DNA of 60,214 bases from Fidelibacterota bacterium (GCA_020354025.1 CP070638.1:1540335-1600548); one strand, 5' to 3'. Shown: positions 7,715 through 17,674, counted from the stretch's first letter. Notes: generated by a model from the sequence alone, not told the origin. Numbers and translations: made by a program.

Positions 7715-9628
7715 ATGAAACTTACCTTCCGGTCCAAGCTAGTTTTAAGTTTTTTAGTAGTTGTTCTATTCACCGGCTTTATTGGTACGCTGGTTGGTGA
7801 AAGATTGATTAGCGGTGGTATCATACAACAGGCTCAGGAGAAGGTACGGGTTGATCTAAATTCTGCAAGAGAAATATATCAAAGCCAATTGGACCAGGTA
7901 AAAGATGTTGTCCGTTTTACGGCAGATAGATTTTTCATAAATAGCAGCCTTTTAAGTAAAGAAATAGAGTTGAATAAAGATGAATTGAAGAATATTAGAG
8001 CAAGAGAAAATTTGGATATTTTTACAGTATCCGATAAAAATGGGAATGTTATTTTCAGAACCAGGAATCCCACCGTTTTTGGAGACAGCCAAGCCCAGGA
8101 CGAGGTCGTAAGCTTCGTTATTTCAAAAAATGAAATTATTGCATCAACTGTAATCATTTCACGCGAAGAGTTGCTGAAAGAAGGGGACGATCTTGCTGAA
8201 AGGGCTCATATCAATATTATACATACTCCGAGAGCAAAGCCCAGACCGGAAAGTGAAGAGCTGTCCGGGATGATGATAAAGGCAGCAGCCCCTATTCTTA
8301 ATCACGACGGGAATCTGCTGGGAGTATTATATGGTGGGAGGTTGCTGAACAGGAACTATGACATTGTTGATAAGGTGAAGGAAACCGTATATCAAGGTCA
8401 GGTGTACGAAGGGAAAGACATCGGTACAGCGACTATTTTTCAAGGTGATTTACGCATCTCCACCAATGTAAAGAGAGAGGATGGCAGCCGAGCCATAGGA
8501 ACGCGAGTATCCGAAGAAGTATATGATCAAGTTTTAGTTAAAGGATTACCGTGGATCGAGAGGGCGTTTGTGGTGAATGACTGGTATTATACCGCTTATG
8601 AACCAATAAAGAATATCCGTGGAGATATTATTGGCATCCTTTACGTGGGCATCCTTGAAGAAAAATTTGTTGATCTGAGATGGAGAACGCTTTGGTTATT
8701 CTTAGGTATCACTTTTGTCGGAATTATTATCGCAGCCACCATCTCATATTTCCTGGCCAGCCGGGTGGTGCAGCCCATTAAGCACCTAGTCCTGGCATCT
8801 AAAAGAATTGCGGGGGGAGACCTCGGCCACAGAGTAAGACTCAAGGCGAAGGATGAAATCCGTGATTTAGGTGATGCATTCAATTTTATGGCCGCCTCGC
8901 TTAATGAGAGGGATGAGCAGCTCAAAGAGCAAGCCACGCAGACCATCATGAAGTCTGAAAGGCTGGCAACCATCGGACAACTTGCAGCAGGCGTAGCACA
9001 TGAAATCAACAATCCGCTAGGAGGGATTCTGTCATATAGCCATCTTGTACTGGAAGATACCGATACAGAAGACCCCAGGAAGCAAAATTTAGAAAAAATT
9101 GTTATTCAGGCTACCAGGTGTAGAGAGATAGTGAAAGGTTTATTAGACTTTGCCCGGCAGACTGAACCTGAGATGAGTTTGGGAGATATCAACGATATGC
9201 TCAGAGAAGCGTTGGCACTGGTTGAAAAACAGGCTCAGTTCCACAACATAGAAGTAATAAAACATATAGACCCCAATCCTATTCAGGTAATGGTGGACCC
9301 TTCCCAGATCCAGCAGGTACTTATTAATATAATAATGAACGCTGCTGAGTCCATGGCAGGAAGAGGTGAATTAGTATTAGAGACAAAGAAAACCGATGGG
9401 GATCAGGCTCTGGTAAAGATCACTGATACAGGTACAGGCATCCCGGAAGATAATATAGAAAAACTCTTTGATCCTTTCTTTACGACCAAAGAGGTCGGTA
9501 GTGGAACGGGGCTAGGACTTGCCGTCAGCTATGGAATAGTAGAGCGGCACAAGGGATCCATTGAAGTGAGCAGTGAAGTAGGTCTAGGAACAACTTTCAT
9601 CATAAGCCTGCCTTTGTATAAGGGATAG
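7715..9628 (+). CDS. Membrane sensor histidine kinase with Cache-type periplasmic domain
   Basis: 637 residues from the ATG at 7715; a TTG two codons earlier also fits. Order: membrane helix (about 10-30), a large periplasmic Cache-like region (about 35-320), second helix ([19 protein letters not shown]), HAMP (QPIKHL to AASLNE), HisKA with [11 protein letters not shown] (phospho-accepting His) and HATPase_c with N, G1 and G2 boxes ([24 protein letters not shown]). NtrB-like kinases of this form phosphorylate NtrC-type activators, and such an activator starts 7 bp downstream. The input signal is unknown; a small anion or carboxylate is typical for Cache domains. Confidence 0.9.
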   Translation: MKLTFRSKLVLSFLVVVLFTGFIGTLVGERLISGGIIQQAQEKVRVDLNSAREIYQSQLDQVKDVVRFTADRFFINSSLLSKEIELNKDELKNIRARENLDIFTVSDKNGNVIFRTRNPTVFGDSQAQDEVVSFVISKNEIIASTVIISREELLKEGDDLAERAHINIIHTPRAKPRPESEELSGMMIKAAAPILNHDGNLLGVLYGGRLLNRNYDIVDKVKETVYQGQVYEGKDIGTATIFQGDLRISTNVKREDGSRAIGTRVSEEVYDQVLVKGLPWIERAFVVNDWYYTAYEPIKNIRGDIIGILYVGILEEKFVDLRWRTLWLFLGITFVGIIIAATISYFLASRVVQPIKHLVLASKRIAGGDLGHRVRLKAKDEIRDLGDAFNFMAASLNERDEQLKEQATQTIMKSERLATIGQLAAGVAHEINNPLGGILSYSHLVLEDTDTEDPRKQNLEKIVIQATRCREIVKGLLDFARQTEPEMSLGDINDMLREALALVEKQAQFHNIEVIKHIDPNPIQVMVDPSQIQQVLINIIMNAAESMAGRGELVLETKKTDGDQALVKITDTGTGIPEDNIEKLFDPFFTTKEVGSGTGLGLAVSYGIVERHKGSIEVSSEVGLGTTFIISLPLYKG

Positions 9629-9634
9629 AACTAA

Positions 9635-10984
9635 ATGGCTGTCTCACCGAATATTCTGGTCATCGATGACGATGAATCCATACGTGATTCCTGTCAGCAG
9701 ACGCTTTCAAGGGATGGTTGTTTGGTGGAGACCGCAGGAGAAGGGAAGGAGGGCCTGCGGCGAATAAAAGAGGAATCATTTGACGTCATTATTCTTGATC
9801 TGAAGATGCCGGGATTGAGTGGGGTAGAGGTATTAGAAAGAATAAAGGAGAATAATCCTGAAACTATCGTGATTATTATTACCGGATATCCTTCTGTGGA
9901 ATCTGCTGTTCAAACGATGAAGATGGGAGCTTACGATTACCTGTCTAAGCCTTTTACGCCAGACGAGTTGCGGATAGTTATGAGGCGGGCATTAGAAAAG
10001 AAAAGTTTAGCGTTTGAAAATATCTATTTAAAACGTGAGCATGAGGAGGAACTTGAGAAGGATCTTATCGGTCAGAGCGGCAACATGCGAAAGGTTGTCC
10101 AGCTGGCAAAGAAAGTCGGACCTACAGACAGCACCGTTTTAGTCAGCGGAGAGAGCGGCACCGGGAAGGAACTAATTGCCAAGGTGATTCGCAACTACAG
10201 TAACCGGAGGGATAAACCCTTCATAACGGTAGATTGTGGTTCTCTGGTAGAGAGTCTTTTTGAGAGCGAGTTATTCGGGCATGTGAAGGGTTCTTTCACG
10301 GGTGCTACGGCCACCAAGCACGGACGATTTGAATTGGCCAACGGCGGAACCATCTTCTTCGATGAGATCGGGAATATCAGCACCAACATTCAAGCCAAAC
10401 TTCTCAGAGCTATCCAGGAAGGAGAAATCTGCAAAGTAGGGAGTTCCCAGGTTATACGGGTAGATGTTCGAATTATAGCTGCCACAAACCAGGATCCAGT
10501 GAAATTGGTTGAAGAAGGTCACTTTAGGGAGGACTTGTTCTACCGTTTAAGCGTAGTGCCGATTCACCTGCCCCCTTTGCGCGAAAGGCCGGAAGATATC
10601 CCCATATTGGCTGGACACTTTCTGAAAACCTACAGCCAAAAGCGGAAAAAGAATGTACGGGACATATCGGGGGAGGCCATGAAGGCACTCGTTAAATACA
10701 GCTGGCCAGGCAATGTTCGAGAGTTGGAGAATGCCATTGAACGGGCTGTGGTTTTGACAGAGAGAGACATAATCCAACCCGTTGATCTTTTATACTATGG
10801 TCTGGCTGCTACTAAGGAGAGTTCCGCGAGGATGGAACAGCCAAAACGTCTGGAGGAGATGGAGAAGGAGCATATCTTATGGACTCTTGAGCTGAATCAT
10901 GGCCACCGGTCCAAGTCAGCCCGATCATTAGGGATAGACCGCAAAACCCTCTGGATGAAGATGAAGAAGTATGGCATAGAATAA
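9635..10984 (+). CDS. NtrC-family sigma-54-dependent response regulator
   Basis: 449 residues. Receiver domain (1-120) with D11/D12, phospho-acceptor D55 and K105. The AAA+ domain (about 145-385) has Walker A GESGTGKE (172-179), Walker B FFDEIG and the sigma-54 contact loop, written GSFTGA (219-224) instead of GAFTGA. The C-terminal Fis-type helix-turn-helix (about 410-449) ends RKTLWMKMKKYGIE. It forms a pair with the kinase 7 bp upstream. By analogy with HupR/HoxA it may activate the hydrogenase operon, but no sigma-54 promoter is obvious directly before hydB; the best candidate lies at 11236. Confidence 0.93.
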   Translation: MAVSPNILVIDDDESIRDSCQQTLSRDGCLVETAGEGKEGLRRIKEESFDVIILDLKMPGLSGVEVLERIKENNPETIVIIITGYPSVESAVQTMKMGAYDYLSKPFTPDELRIVMRRALEKKSLAFENIYLKREHEEELEKDLIGQSGNMRKVVQLAKKVGPTDSTVLVSGESGTGKELIAKVIRNYSNRRDKPFITVDCGSLVESLFESELFGHVKGSFTGATATKHGRFELANGGTIFFDEIGNISTNIQAKLLRAIQEGEICKVGSSQVIRVDVRIIAATNQDPVKLVEEGHFREDLFYRLSVVPIHLPPLRERPEDIPILAGHFLKTYSQKRKKNVRDISGEAMKALVKYSWPGNVRELENAIERAVVLTERDIIQPVDLLYYGLAATKESSARMEQPKRLEEMEKEHILWTLELNHGHRSKSARSLGIDRKTLWMKMKKYGIE

Positions 10985-11200
10985 TATCAATTCGACTCTC
11001 CTCCAGTGTGGGATGATAAAGCTGCCGAATGATTTCAGATTATAGTACCTCGAAATGGGTCCATAAACCTAATCAGGGAATATTGCTAATTTGGGGAAAA
11101 ATGCCTCATAATCGGGGCACGATGCCCCTTAGAAACCATCCTAAAAGCGGAGCACTGATAGTAACACATCAGTAGATAGATACAAAATTACTTGATAATA

Positions 11201-11232
11201 AACCACTTGGAAATATGTCTGAGTGGTTTTTT
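11201..11232 (+). terminator. Terminator after the kinase/activator pair
   Basis: AACCACT (11201) pairs with AGTGGTT (11222), followed by TTTT. It separates the kinase-activator pair from the next transcription unit. Confidence 0.75.
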
Positions 11233-11235
11233 ATC

Positions 11236-11250
11236 TGGCATAAGATTTGT
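11236..11250 (+). promoter_or_regulatory. Candidate sigma-54 promoter (-24/-12)
   Basis: TGGCAT-AAGAT-TTGT against the consensus TGGCAC-N5-TTGC: spacing is exact and two positions differ. The GC of the -12 box is GT here, which weakens it. It lies about 38 bp upstream of the double-receiver gene and immediately after the terminator, in the element that encodes an NtrC-type activator. Transcription from here could run through the regulators into hydBGDA. Confidence 0.35.
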
Positions 11251-11287
11251 GATTGAAAATATTGAAACCTAGGGGTCGTAGTTCTAG

Positions 11288-12085
11288 ATGACAGGTAAAA
11301 AAAGAATCCTAATTGTTGATCCTGACAGCGAGACAGTGCAAGAGTATTGCTTGCTTCTTACCGATGAGGGGTACGATGTAGATATCTGCCAGAAGGTTTC
11401 AAATGCAGTTGGAAAAATTGAGAGTGCGAAGTTCGATTGTGTCATAATAGACGTTGACCTTGAAGACATGAGAGGTTATAACGCAGTTGATATTGTCAAG
11501 ATAATCGATCCGCAGATAGATGTGATATTGACTGCGAGGGCAAATACAAAAGAACTGGAGGCCAAGGTACGAGCCCAAGACATTTTCTATTATTATATAA
11601 AATCATTCAAGGGGGAGGAGCTATTAATGGCAGTCAATAACCTGTTTAGAAAAGGAATTGAGGGAATCGATATGCAAGGAAACAATCAACATTCCAAGAT
11701 CCTGGTGATCGACGATGATCATGATTTCCTGGATTCGATGAAGATAATCCTAGAGTCAGCTTCATACAGATTTGTATCAGCCGACGATCCCAAGGAAGGG
11801 ATGGAGATGATCAAATCGGAGAATCCGGATTTAATCCTGCTTGACATCATGATGGATAGTCTTTTTGATGGTTTTTCTATGTGTCACACTCTTAAGACAT
11901 CAAGAGAGTATCGGACATACCATGATATACCTATCATTTTCGTTTCAGCGGTGAAGGAGGTGGCTGGTTCTCGCTTTGCCTTTGATCCCGGTTCCCAGGG
12001 GATGGTAGGTCCAAACGACTACATCGACAAACCAGTTGAGCCTAATGATTTACTGGCACGCATCGAGAAGCTTCTTGGACAATGA
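11288..12085 (+). CDS. Double receiver-domain response regulator without output domain
   Basis: 265 residues made of two CheY-like domains (about 5-120 and 137-265). The first has D-P-D at the acidic pocket, phospho-acceptor D in IIDVDLED, T in ILTARA and K in YYIKSFK. The second has IDDDHD, LLDIMMD, FVSAVKE and YIDKPVEP. Both look phosphorylation-competent. No DNA-binding or enzymatic domain follows, so it probably relays or sinks phosphate, or works through protein contacts. No good ribosome-binding site is visible. It lies between an NtrB/NtrC pair and a receiver-kinase, so it probably connects them. Confidence 0.85.
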   Translation: MTGKKRILIVDPDSETVQEYCLLLTDEGYDVDICQKVSNAVGKIESAKFDCVIIDVDLEDMRGYNAVDIVKIIDPQIDVILTARANTKELEAKVRAQDIFYYYIKSFKGEELLMAVNNLFRKGIEGIDMQGNNQHSKILVIDDDHDFLDSMKIILESASYRFVSADDPKEGMEMIKSENPDLILLDIMMDSLFDGFSMCHTLKTSREYRTYHDIPIIFVSAVKEVAGSRFAFDPGSQGMVGPNDYIDKPVEPNDLLARIEKLLGQ

Positions 12086-12199
12086 TCCGGCGAACCATAA
12101 CAACGAGGACTGACCTAAAATTCCAGGGATTCTCGAATAGGTGCTAGCCCGGAACTATACGCCCCCACCGCCAGCCATTCGAAATTAGTAATGTGAATC

Positions 12200-13330
12200 A
12201 TGGAAAATGCGGAACCCACTATCCTTGTTATTGATGATGAAGAGGCAATCCGGGACTCATGCTCTCAAATACTTACCAAGGAAGGCCTGTGCGCCGTCAC
12301 AGCCGAAGACGGTATGATCGGCTTGGAAAAAGTAAGGAAAATGAAGCCCGATCTGGCGATTGTTGACTTGAAGATGCCTGGGCTTGACGGATTTGAGTTA
12401 CTGGATGAAATCAGGGAGATCGATCCTGAGCTGATCGCGATTGTTATCACTGGCTATCCAAATATTGAATCGGCGGTCGAAGCCATGAAACTAGGGGCCT
12501 ATGATTTTTTACCCAAACCCTTTGCTCCGGATGAACTCCGGATCATTGTGCGTAGGGGGCTGGAGAAAAGGAGACTATCCCTTGAGTCAGCCGACCTTCG
12601 CCGGGAAAAGAAGCGGATAAAGGAACACTTTATTACTCTGGTAACCCATGAACTGCGCTCTCCGCTGGCAACGATTCATCAATATTGTGATACAATCCTC
12701 GGAGGTTCCGTTGGTGAAGTAAAACCAAAACAGGAGGAAATTCTTAAAATATGCAAAGAGCGCATTAAGGAACTACTGAAACTAGTAGACGACTGGTTAA
12801 ATGTATCACGGATTGAAACTGGCGAAATTGTAGACAATTTGAAGCCGGTAAACCTGGCTACACTCCTGATGGATGTTGCCAACACTCTACAAAGCTATGC
12901 AGAGATGAAGGGAATTGCGATCCACGTTGACTCTATCAATGGTCTTCCTCTCGTGTTAGGAAATGCAGAAACGTTAGAGCTAGCATTCACAAACCTGATC
13001 AGTAATGGTATAAAATTCAATGTGGAGGGAGGGAAAATTGAAATATCCTCAGAAGTGGATGAGAAGTATGTGATTGTGGATGTGGCTGACACAGGCATCG
13101 GTATCCCCGCAGACAAACTACCTTTTATCTTCGATGAGTTCTATCGGGTGAAGAATAAAGCGACCAGGAATATCACGGGCAGCGGACTGGGGCTATCTTT
13201 TGTACACAAAATCATCGAAGCCCACGCCGGGAGAATCCAGGCTATCAGTGAAGAAGGCCGGGGAAGCATGTTTAAAGTCTCTTTGCCCAGGATATCGCAG
13301 AATAGAGTAGATGGCCATCATAACGATTAA
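12200..13330 (+). CDS. Soluble receiver-histidine kinase hybrid
   Basis: 376 residues. The N-terminal receiver (1-120) has phospho-acceptor D56 and is closely similar to the receiver of the NtrC-type activator upstream (shared DLKMPGL, ITGYP, ES.V..MK.GAYD, KPF.PDELRI). HisKA follows with THELRSPLATIH (H150), then HATPase_c with NLISNGIKFN, DTGIGIP and GSGLGLS. There is no membrane segment. A receiver placed before a kinase usually gates kinase activity, so this is likely an internal relay of the same circuit. It ends 67 bp before hydB, a good place for hydrogenase control. Confidence 0.88.
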   Translation: MENAEPTILVIDDEEAIRDSCSQILTKEGLCAVTAEDGMIGLEKVRKMKPDLAIVDLKMPGLDGFELLDEIREIDPELIAIVITGYPNIESAVEAMKLGAYDFLPKPFAPDELRIIVRRGLEKRRLSLESADLRREKKRIKEHFITLVTHELRSPLATIHQYCDTILGGSVGEVKPKQEEILKICKERIKELLKLVDDWLNVSRIETGEIVDNLKPVNLATLLMDVANTLQSYAEMKGIAIHVDSINGLPLVLGNAETLELAFTNLISNGIKFNVEGGKIEISSEVDEKYVIVDVADTGIGIPADKLPFIFDEFYRVKNKATRNITGSGLGLSFVHKIIEAHAGRIQAISEEGRGSMFKVSLPRISQNRVDGHHND

Positions 13331-13397
13331 TATGGTGCGCCGAAATCAGTTCTGCTACCGTTTAGAATGTAAATGACAGTGGGTGAGATGAGATAGG

Positions 13398-14438
13398 ATG
13401 CTCTTTAAAATATTAAGCAAGGAAGAGTTTAGGAATTTTATTGACTTTCTACTGAAAGATACGGAGGTCATCGCCCCCAAACAAATCAACGTTAATGCTG
13501 ATGGCAAAGCAATATATCAGTTCCTGCCAGTTCAGAATTTCGAGGAAATCAGACTCGATTATGAAACGACAGACTACTCGGCTAAAACATATTTCCTCCC
13601 CTACAAGGAGGATCTATCCTCTTGCTCCTTCTTGGGGACGATATGGGACCGTGAGATTAAGTACCGGATTCAGCCCAGAGCAATCGTTGGACTCCATGCC
13701 TGTGATATAAACGCCCTATTGAAACTGGATAAAGTTCTGGCCGGGGATCGTTTTCCCAGCCCCTACTACATTTCACGCAGAAAAAATACCTTTATCGTAG
13801 GAATTGACCACGATCCGTGTGAAGGCGGCTTCTGCCAATCTGTGGGGGCTGACGTCGTCACCCACGGCTTCGATTTATACCTCACCGATCTGGGTGACCG
13901 TTATTTTGCGGCAATCAACTCCAATAGGGGGTTCAACGCGCTCCAGCAGGTTAAAACCAGGGAGCCTACGGCTCGGGATAACAACGACTATTTGGAGGTA
14001 CGTCGGCGAATCGCTAGCCAGTTTAAGCCCCTTGAAGTCCATAACCTGCCCAATCTGATGGACATCGAGTTCGAATCGAAAGTCTGGAAGAAATGGGCCG
14101 ATAAATGCATGAGCTGCGGCAGCTGCGCCATGGTCTGTCCCACTTGTTACTGCTACGGGGTTGAAGAACGAATCACCATGAACAACGCGAAAAGCGCCAA
14201 GATCAAGCAGCTCTACTCGTGCCAGTTCCTCGATTTCGCTACGGTGGCGGGTGGACTTAACTTCCGACCTGACCGCGAGACCCGGTTGAAATATCGCTAC
14301 TACCACCAGCACCGGGGATTCGTGGAGGCCTACGAAGAGCCCCTCTGTGTGGGCTGCTATCGTTGCGGCCGGGTCTGCCTAGCTGACATCAATCCTCCCG
14401 ACATCATCCAAGATCTGCAAACGGAGTACCAGGAATGA
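13398..14438 (+). CDS. hydB: [NiFe]-hydrogenase (sulfhydrogenase) beta subunit, iron-sulfur protein
   Basis: 346 residues, the usual length. Two C-terminal 4Fe-4S motifs are visible: [11 protein letters not shown] (C237, C240, C243, C247) and [11 protein letters not shown] (C317, C320, C323, C327). The N-terminal 220 residues carry [11 protein letters not shown] and [10 protein letters not shown], as in HydB/AsrA-type proteins. It passes electrons between the flavin subunit and the hydrogenase small subunit in soluble group 3b enzymes. It is first in the order B-G-D-A, the arrangement known from Pyrococcus sulfhydrogenase. Its stop overlaps the hydG start (ATGA), so translation is coupled. 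Confidence 0.92.
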   Translation: MLFKILSKEEFRNFIDFLLKDTEVIAPKQINVNADGKAIYQFLPVQNFEEIRLDYETTDYSAKTYFLPYKEDLSSCSFLGTIWDREIKYRIQPRAIVGLHACDINALLKLDKVLAGDRFPSPYYISRRKNTFIVGIDHDPCEGGFCQSVGADVVTHGFDLYLTDLGDRYFAAINSNRGFNALQQVKTREPTARDNNDYLEVRRRIASQFKPLEVHNLPNLMDIEFESKVWKKWADKCMSCGSCAMVCPTCYCYGVEERITMNNAKSAKIKQLYSCQFLDFATVAGGLNFRPDRETRLKYRYYHQHRGFVEAYEEPLCVGCYRCGRVCLADINPPDIIQDLQTEYQE

Positions 14439-15343
14439 CTAACCTGTTTCACCCCTACTACATTACCCAGGAAGCCGAGATGACGCAGCCTCTGGACTAT
14501 AACCGGAGAAGCCGACTAAAACATGTGGATCAGGTTTTCCGAAGCGAGATCATTAATGTTATCCCTCTCACTGATATGGAGAAGCTCTTTCAGCTGCGAA
14601 TCCTGGACGAAGCCGAGCGGGAGCGCTTTTCCTTTCTTCCCGGCCAGTTTGTTATGGTCGAAGTGCCTGGCTACGGTGAAATTCCCATTTCCATCTCCAG
14701 TTCCCCATCCCACAAGGGCTATATCGAGCTGTGTATCCGCAAGGCGGGCGTGGTTACCAGCATCCTACATAAGGCCAATCGAGGTGCAGTGGTTGGCCTC
14801 CGCGGACCCTTCGGCACCCATTTCCCCATCGAAAAGATGCGCAGGAACAATATCCTGCTTATCGCTGGCGGGCTCGGGCTGGCACCGCTCCGGGCACCCA
14901 TTTTAAACGTTATAGAAAACCGGACCGATTTTAAGGATGTACATATCCTCTACGGTACTCGGCAGTCGGACATGCTACTGTTCAGCTACCAGTACGAGGA
15001 GTGGAATCGGATCGCCGACATAAACTTGAGGGTCATTGTGGAGCAGGCCGATCCGACCTGGACTGGTTCGGTAGGTCTAATAACCGACTTGCTAAAGGAA
15101 ATGCGGATCGAGCCGATGCAGACCTATGCCATCATCTGCGGTCCACCGGTCATGTTTAAGTTCGTCTGCGCCCACCTACAGCAAGAGGGCATCCCGATGG
15201 ACCGTATGTTCGTATCCCTTGAACGACGAATGCACTGTGGTATGGGTAAATGTTGCCGGTGCAATATCGGGTCCACCTATACCTGCTTATCAGGACCAGT
15301 ATTCGACTATTGGACCGTCATGAACCTTAAAGAAGCGATCTGA
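14435..15343 (+). CDS. hydG: [NiFe]-hydrogenase (sulfhydrogenase) gamma subunit, FAD/NAD(P)H oxidoreductase
   Basis: 302 residues of the ferredoxin-NADP reductase superfamily. The FAD-binding sheet has PISISSSP (84-91), the nucleotide-binding domain has GGLGLAPLR (145-153) and CGPPVM (235-240), and a C-terminal 2Fe-2S site is formed by C268, C273/C274, C276 and C284. In group 3b hydrogenases this subunit exchanges hydride with NAD(P)H. Whether NADH or NADPH is used is not clear from sequence. An in-frame ATG at 14480 is an alternative start, but 14435 overlaps the hydB stop and fits the operon. Confidence 0.92.
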   Translation: MTNLFHPYYITQEAEMTQPLDYNRRSRLKHVDQVFRSEIINVIPLTDMEKLFQLRILDEAERERFSFLPGQFVMVEVPGYGEIPISISSSPSHKGYIELCIRKAGVVTSILHKANRGAVVGLRGPFGTHFPIEKMRRNNILLIAGGLGLAPLRAPILNVIENRTDFKDVHILYGTRQSDMLLFSYQYEEWNRIADINLRVIVEQADPTWTGSVGLITDLLKEMRIEPMQTYAIICGPPVMFKFVCAHLQQEGIPMDRMFVSLERRMHCGMGKCCRCNIGSTYTCLSGPVFDYWTVMNLKEAI

Positions 15344-15353
15344 TTCCGCTGTT

Positions 15354-16106
15354 ATGAAGTACCTTGGCATCAAACCCAAGAGACCGAAAATCGCAGTATT
15401 CGATTTCACAGGGTGTGAAGGATGTGAGCTGCAGCTGGTCAACAAAGAGGAGACCGTCATAGATTTCCTGGGCTCCGTTGATGTAATCAACTTCCGCGAG
15501 ATCAGCTCGACCATTAGTAATGACTTCGAGGTGGCTTTCATTGAAGGGGCCATCACGAGGGACGACGAAATCAACCGTCTTAACGAGATCCGCGAACAGG
15601 CCAAGGTGCTCATCGCGCTCGGCAGCTGCGCCTGTTTCGGCGGCGTGAACCGGCTTAAGAACGCCTATGATTTCAAGAAAGCCAATCAGGAGGTCTACGG
15701 CAAACAGCATAAGGAAACCCTTCCGGCGCGGGCAGTGAAGGAGATCATAGCGGTGGACCTGCAAATTCCCGGCTGCCCAGTAGATAAACCAGAGGTCGAG
15801 CGGATCGTCCAACACCTAGTCTGGGATGTCCCCTACCAGTTTCCTGCCTACCCGGTGTGTTTCGAATGCAAGCAGCAGTACACCACCTGCGTATTCGAGC
15901 TAGGGCAGCTCTGTTTGGGGCCAGTTACCCAAGGTGGATGCCGCGCCCCTTGCCCAGTGGGTGGCAGTGGTTGCTGGGGCTGCCGTGGACCCGCCGCTGA
16001 TCCTCACCTGAAGGAATTCCTCCAGATAGCCGACGAGCGGGAGTTCAGTCGGAAGGAGATCAACGAGCGCCTCAGCTTCTACAGCGGCTTCGAGGGGATG
16101 CTATGA
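15354..16106 (+). CDS. hydD: [NiFe]-hydrogenase small (delta) subunit
   Basis: 250 residues. The proximal-cluster ligands are in place: TGCEGCELQL (C21, C24), GSCACFGG (C92) and PGCPVDKPE (C141). The C-terminal half is rich in cysteine (C169, C172, C179, C187, C196, C200, C207, C210), enough for two more clusters as in the group 3 delta subunits. There is no Tat signal, so the enzyme is cytoplasmic. It starts 10 bp after hydG and overlaps the hydA start by 4 bp. Confidence 0.92.
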   Translation: MKYLGIKPKRPKIAVFDFTGCEGCELQLVNKEETVIDFLGSVDVINFREISSTISNDFEVAFIEGAITRDDEINRLNEIREQAKVLIALGSCACFGGVNRLKNAYDFKKANQEVYGKQHKETLPARAVKEIIAVDLQIPGCPVDKPEVERIVQHLVWDVPYQFPAYPVCFECKQQYTTCVFELGQLCLGPVTQGGCRAPCPVGGSGCWGCRGPAADPHLKEFLQIADEREFSRKEINERLSFYSGFEGML

Positions 16107-17371
16107 AAACGGACCTGAATGTAGATGTGCATCACCTCACCCGGATTGAGGGGCACGGGAATATCGAAGTACAAATCAAGGACGGGAAGATTCAGGAAGC
16201 CCGCTGGGACGTGGTGGAGACTCCCCGCTATTTCGAGGTCATGCTCAAGGGCAAGCATTTTAGCAGTGCTGGATTTCTCACCGCCCGTATATGCGGCATC
16301 TGTTCTTTTGGTCACTGCCTGGCCAGTTTGCGCGCCACTGAGCAAGCATTCGGCATTACTATTACTGACAAGGCAACCAAACTACGTCTCTTAGCCAAGC
16401 ACGGCGAGACACTCCAGAGCCACATTCTGCACCTGTTTTTCCTGGCGGCACCTGACTTCCTGGAAGTACCCAGCGCCATTCCATTGATTGAAAGCCATCC
16501 TGATGCGGTGGCGATGGCTCTCCGCCTAAAGAGTCTTGGTAATCGCATCTGTGAGGTGGTCGGCGGACGGGCTACCCATCCGGTCTCACTGCTAGTTGGA
16601 GGTGTGGCTAGGTCACCGGACGAACTGCCTGGTCTCAGGGATGAGCTCGAAAACGCTCTGGTCGACTTGGGAGCCGCAACCGAGCTGGTTCGCACATTCG
16701 AGATTCCAGACTTTCACCGTGAGACTGAATACGTATCACTGAAGGGGGAGGATCAGTATCCGTTCATCGGGGGGCGGTTGGTCTCTTCAGATGGGATCGA
16801 AAAGGCTGAGCAGGAGTATGCCGCCATGACTAACGAGTATGTGGACCAGCGTAACACTTCCAAGTGGTGCAAGCTCTCCCGGGAATCATTTGCGGTAGGG
16901 GCTCTGGCGCGATTCAACAATAACTATCATCTACTCCACCCCCAGGCTCTCGAGACAGCATCAACTCTCGGACTGGATCCGGTATGTCACAATCCCTTCA
17001 TGAATAACATTGCACAACTGGTGGAATGTGTTCATATAGTCAATGATTCCATTCAGCTTATTGATGCATTAATGGAGTCGGACTCTGAACTGACCATGGT
17101 GCCAGTCACTCCGCAGGCGGGTGAGGGTGTGGGCGCGGTGGAAGTACCGCGCGGTATCCTGTACCATCATTATAATTATAATAAGGACGGCTATATCGTG
17201 AAGGCCAATTGCGTGATTCCCACGACGCAGAACAACGCTAACATCCACCACGCTCTGAATGACCTTGTGACCAAGTACGCTGAAGAAGGTATGAAAAGCG
17301 ACCGGCTGGAACTCTTATGCTCGATGCTGGTGAGATCATATGATCCCTGCATATCATGCTCTGTACATTGA
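16103..17371 (+). CDS. hydA: [NiFe]-hydrogenase large (alpha) subunit, naturally without a C-terminal extension
   Basis: 422 residues. The two nickel-binding motifs are complete: RICGICSFGH (62-71) and DPCISCSVH (414-422). RIEGHG (14-19) is the usual N-terminal motif. The enzyme reversibly oxidises hydrogen with the NAD(P) subunit. The stop codon follows directly after H422. Most large subunits carry about 5-30 further residues that a specific endopeptidase removes after nickel insertion, so this protein appears to need no such cleavage. No hyp maturation genes are in the window, so cofactor assembly must be encoded elsewhere. It is the last gene of the operon. Confidence 0.94.
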   Translation: MKTDLNVDVHHLTRIEGHGNIEVQIKDGKIQEARWDVVETPRYFEVMLKGKHFSSAGFLTARICGICSFGHCLASLRATEQAFGITITDKATKLRLLAKHGETLQSHILHLFFLAAPDFLEVPSAIPLIESHPDAVAMALRLKSLGNRICEVVGGRATHPVSLLVGGVARSPDELPGLRDELENALVDLGAATELVRTFEIPDFHRETEYVSLKGEDQYPFIGGRLVSSDGIEKAEQEYAAMTNEYVDQRNTSKWCKLSRESFAVGALARFNNNYHLLHPQALETASTLGLDPVCHNPFMNNIAQLVECVHIVNDSIQLIDALMESDSELTMVPVTPQAGEGVGAVEVPRGILYHHYNYNKDGYIVKANCVIPTTQNNANIHHALNDLVTKYAEEGMKSDRLELLCSMLVRSYDPCISCSVH

Positions 17372-17674
17372 TACTTCATAGATAGTGGAGAAACATTAAC
17401 TTTTTAAAGCCAAGCTTCAGTTAGAGCCTCATCTGAAACACATTGAACCTGATCATGTCATATCACCTGAACATTTTACCACCACTGGTCACTATTGGTC
17501 GAATTCCTACCACGTTTTCCTACCTTGAAGTGTCATTTAACGACGGGAGTGCAATGAACTGAGAATCCCCTTCTATGCATGGGCTCCAGGCTTCCCCGTC
17601 GACAAATCCAAGCTTTTCGCAACTAGCTACAATATATTGTATACCTTGGCTTTTTCTCCTCGGTGCCCAGTGTT
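17372..17674. other. Intergenic region, right end of element 1
   Basis: 303 bp after hydA with no gene or strong terminator visible. Its last 20 bases (TTTCTCCTCGGTGCCCAG and on) form the arm shared with the 20.7-kb copy. Confidence 0.5.

Larger units (their letters stand above)
10985..11287. other. Intergenic region with hairpin, terminator and candidate promoter
   Basis: 303 bp between the activator gene and the double-receiver gene. It contains a perfect small hairpin (GGGGCA-CGAC-TGCCCC type, 11114-11128), a T-tailed terminator at 11201-11232 and a sigma-54-like motif at 11236. No gene is seen. Confidence 0.6.

Noticed and set aside
11114-11128. Hairpin GGGGCA/TGCCCC as a second sigma-54 or operator site
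   Set aside because: It has no -24/-12 spacing and no repeat elsewhere; noted only as a hairpin.
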